In this document: positions 61,215-64,000 of the stretch, one piece after another | Position numbering within the stretch: position 1 is the stretch's first letter | Layout of the letters: each line of letters opens with the position of its first letter | Source of the DNA: Cerrena zonata | Lineage: Eukaryota; Basidiomycota; Agaricomycetes; Polyporales; Cerrenaceae | Direction of reading: 5' to 3' | Assembly: GCA_038087015.1 (NCBI GenBank) | Contig: JASBNA010000105.1 | Span: forward strand, 1 to 64,000 | Length of the DNA stretch: 64,000 nt | Program-made: the position numbers and the translations under genes | Notes under the pieces: generated by a model | What the model saw: only the letters and a program-made list of their open reading frames with translations | Database searches by the model: none | Told to the model about the DNA's origin: nothing

Positions 61215-64000
61215 TTAGATAATAGTATGAAAGGCATGTCTATCTGAGAAGGCATTTACATAAAATGTATCACAAAGTTGTAAAACATTGTTATGTGTCC
61301 AATTAGCAGGTACTTTTGGGCCAAACTTGGGAAAAAGCTGGACACTTCTATGTATATGGTCAATTGGGATAACACTAGCTCTTCTGAGGCCATTTATAAG
61401 AGAATGTTTTACCATATAAAGCCCATGATTTGGTTTTGGTGAATTGGTAAAATCTGTAAACCACTCCACATATACAAGATGTTTAGGAGGAAAAGGAGGA
61501 TTTAGCATATTTACCAATTTTTGAGGAAGTGTAAAGATAACCTTGATTTGTCCAACTCGATAATCTACATAGAGTAAAAGATTAGTAGTAAACAAAATAT
61601 AAATGTATAAATTTTATACCTCTAACTCCTCGATATGGACCAGTTCCAGGGAACAAATGCACTAGTACAGTATCAAATCGTGCAGATATAGTCTTGTTGT
61701 ATTTGCCAGTGTGTGATGGGGTTGCATGAATGATATCAAATTCATCTGACATAAGTCTATGTTCATCTGGGTTTCCTAGCCAGAGTTTGAATTTGTGAAA
61801 AACAGGAAGTGATTGTGTGTGAAGCATAAAGTCAGATGCAAGTCTTTCAACTCGAGCAGTGGTTGCTTGTGGATTATTGTGTTGGACCATATAGCGAGCA
61901 AGAGCATCACGGATATATGGTGCACAATACTCTGTCTCGAGCTTGTCAAATGCAACCTTGCCTACAGCACGTTTGGCAATAGTAAGACGGGGTAGTAAAG
62001 GAGGATGGAGTGGGATATAGTTAGGAAGGGGTGGTCAACCAGCAAGTGTCCATTTAACAAATTCTGCATGTTTGATAATCTTCTCCTTGCGCTCAAGCCA
62101 TTTGGTCATCTGAGCAAACTCTTCTTTGTGATTTGTAGCATCATAGGCTTCTTTGGCATAGTCAATATGAAGTCGTTCAGTATAGGAGGTGTTGAAGTTA
62201 TCTGGAGAACCAAGCCAGCGGATGAGGTCAGGATAATGCCTGAGAAAGTGAAGCTTGATAAAATCAAAGTCATTTCGGATTCCAAGTTCCACAAAGATTT
62301 TCTTGTTATCATGGAATTGTTTAAGTGCCTCTTCCATGCATTTCAAGGTTTCACTTGACTGCACAGGAAATTGAGCAATATAAACAAAATCCAGAAGACC
62401 ACGGGTTGCCCGGATAAGGCGTACAGGAGATTGACCACCTGAACTCAAATAGTTAGAAATATAGATAGATAATGATATTTATTGACTTACCAGGTAAAGG
62501 CATATCAATTATTAAGCCCATGAGAACTCTAGCAATATCTGCATGCTCTTTACCTGTGAGCTGTGAAAGATGGGTTACACCTTTCTTAAAATGTCATACA
62601 TGGTGATTTGGGGGAAGTCGTCGGCAACGAGCATCAATTTCCTCCTCATTATAGGCTGCAAAAATCCAGGACACAATATGTTTAATCAAGCCTTGATGAA
62701 GCTGGTGAAGGATATCTGGTGGGAGACAAAGGTAAATGTTGGAGTAAGGAAGGTTTTTCCAAAAGGGATGTGGAATAGGCCTGATGCCTGCATCCTCACA
62801 GGCTTTTTTGAAGTTTTTTGGGTCTGTGTGAAATTTCTTCAATGCCTGTTTCACCTTCTCAATATCTCGAAAAACAATTGGATCATCTGAATCACCAAGC
62901 TTGTCCAAAGAAACCTGACAAATAGGACAGTATTTTTGCTTGCATCCAGAGATAGCCACTTGTTCCAGATAGTCACCAGGATGAGCAGCATAAATAGGAT
63001 GACAGTGATGCACAGCACCATTGCCTGTAGTCAGTGGTATGCCATTTTCTCCAGCCTGCTCCAATAGTTGAAGGATCCGACTAAATGCTGCATGGAGAAT
63101 ATTGGCAACCATACGCCTTCGAGCAGATTCATTGGTAATATGCTCCAGTTTGGTTGTTGGAAGATATGCAAGAAGGATATGTGCATGGTGTGATGGCTTA
63201 CGGCAAATCTCCTTTGGAATATTTCCAATAGTGATATAGACTGGATATGCTGTCTTCCCACCAACCAAAGTGATCTGAGTTTTGTCAGAGGAAATAATGA
63301 TAGGTATAATAGTTGCATTTGGGCTTTTGGCATGGAGTTGGTCCTATTAATAATAGTCAATAACAAATAGTGTGAAAGAGAGTCTCTATTTACCTGTGTA
63401 TACCACCACCAGTTACCAGTATGCATATCATGATATACTCGGGATTTCATAGACTCGTCGGTGAAATGAAACTCTGGTACAAATATGAGATGGGGAGAGA
63501 AGAGTGCATCACCAAAGAGTGCTTTGACACACTCTATGACATCACGATAGAACACCTCAAACCCTTCACCATCAAGAACAACCTCACGTCGGAAGAAAGG
63601 TGGTCGATTGTTTGGCAGATGAGTATCAATAATCTTGTTTAGCTCTTGTGTAGTCTTGAACTGCAAGCCTAGTGCCTCAGGTAGCTGTTAAGTAGATTTA
63701 GGTATAGATCAAATGAGTGTAACACCATAGACTTACTCCTTGGATTCCCAATAGCTCATTGAGAGCATTAGAGCCAGGCCCTTGTAACTTGGCCCACTGA
63801 GCAATCTCCCAATTGAACCGGTCTTTAAAGGGTGCATAAGGATTGTTTTGCACATTCTGAAAAGTACTTGCATATTGAGTATTTGCAGTTTGTCCCTGAT
63901 TATTTAGGGGAGCTCCAGCACTTTGCTCAGGATAAGAATGTACATAAATATGGCGGCGCAATGCATCTTCAACTGCTTGACGACCCCCAAGTGCTGGGTG
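61215..64000 (-). pseudogene. Plavaka-type DNA transposase, two nonsense codons, 5' end beyond window
   Basis: Minus-strand exons: beyond 64000 to 63737, 63684-63394, 63343-62491, 62438-61620, 61564-61215; introns begin GTAAGT, GTAAAT, GTAAGT, GTATAA. Family segments in order: NPYAPFKDRFNWEIAQWAKLQ, REVVLDGEGFEVFYRDVIE, VYHDMHTGNWWWYTQ, IISSDKTQITLVGGKTAYPV, HCHPIYAAHPGDYLEQV, CPICQV, FWKNLPYSNIYLCLPPDIL, HQLHQGLIKH and ERLHIDYAKEAYDATN. These are typical of the basidiomycete Plavaka group of CACTA-like DDE transposases. TGA codons interrupt it at 62594-62596 (after NHHV) and 62035-62037 (after WTLAG). Both could be CGA to TGA changes. Splice sites and the rest of the frame are intact, so decay is recent. 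Confidence 0.85.

Noticed and set aside
1..64000. CRISPR arrays, operons, rRNA or complete tRNA genes
   Set aside because: None seen; the window is eukaryotic and the only tRNA-like signals are isolated box motifs.

Overview
The window looks like a chromosomal segment of an agaricomycete (mushroom-forming basidiomycete). The evidence is short GT-AG introns of about 48-75 bp, a cluster of long F-box proteins of the mushroom type, Plavaka and Tnp2 DNA transposases, and Ty3/gypsy polyproteins with the RT sequence style usual in Agaricomycetes. No prokaryotic features, CRISPR arrays or rRNA genes were seen.

Positions 1-23017 are a nest of retroelements. A Ty1/copia element (1-5205, left LTR cut by the window edge) abuts a fragment of a DIRS-like tyrosine-recombinase retrotransposon (5206-7175, minus strand). 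That fragment is cut on its other side by a giant Ty3/gypsy element (7176-23017, 15.8 kb). The gypsy element has 1352-bp LTRs that differ at one base on reading, a GCGC target duplication, and a long poorly understood coding region between protease and reverse transcriptase. It carries its own passenger, a 715-bp foldback MITE with CACTG ends and a TGA duplication.

23018-32575 holds the 3' end of a broken gene and then four tandem F-box paralogues on the plus strand. A second 715-bp copy of the same MITE, with a CAA duplication, interrupts the third one. A fifth paralogue lies at 49474-51237 on the minus strand.

32576-40065 is an AT-rich repeat island without host genes. It has a 925-bp foldback with a 21-bp tandem-repeat centre, a large inverted repeat with arms of about 550 bp, a 38-bp perfect palindrome, and a stop-riddled Tnp2 (CACTA-type) transposase.

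40066-53158 is the housekeeping-like part. It has a GT8 glycosyltransferase with an N-terminal membrane anchor, a 15-exon CSC1/OSCA-type cation channel (one intron swollen by a probable MITE, one exon only 10 nt), a divergent IMPACT/YIH1-like protein, F-box 5 and an epoxide-hydrolase-like enzyme.

53159-64000 decays again into a possible SINE, a cytochrome P450 pseudogene, an uncertain cysteine-rich short gene, an 8-exon gene of unknown function, a small C2H2 zinc-finger ORF and a Plavaka transposase gene with two nonsense codons that runs off the right edge.

Exon boundaries were placed by eye from splice signals, frame and family conservation. Homology statements come from remembered family motifs and no database search was possible.
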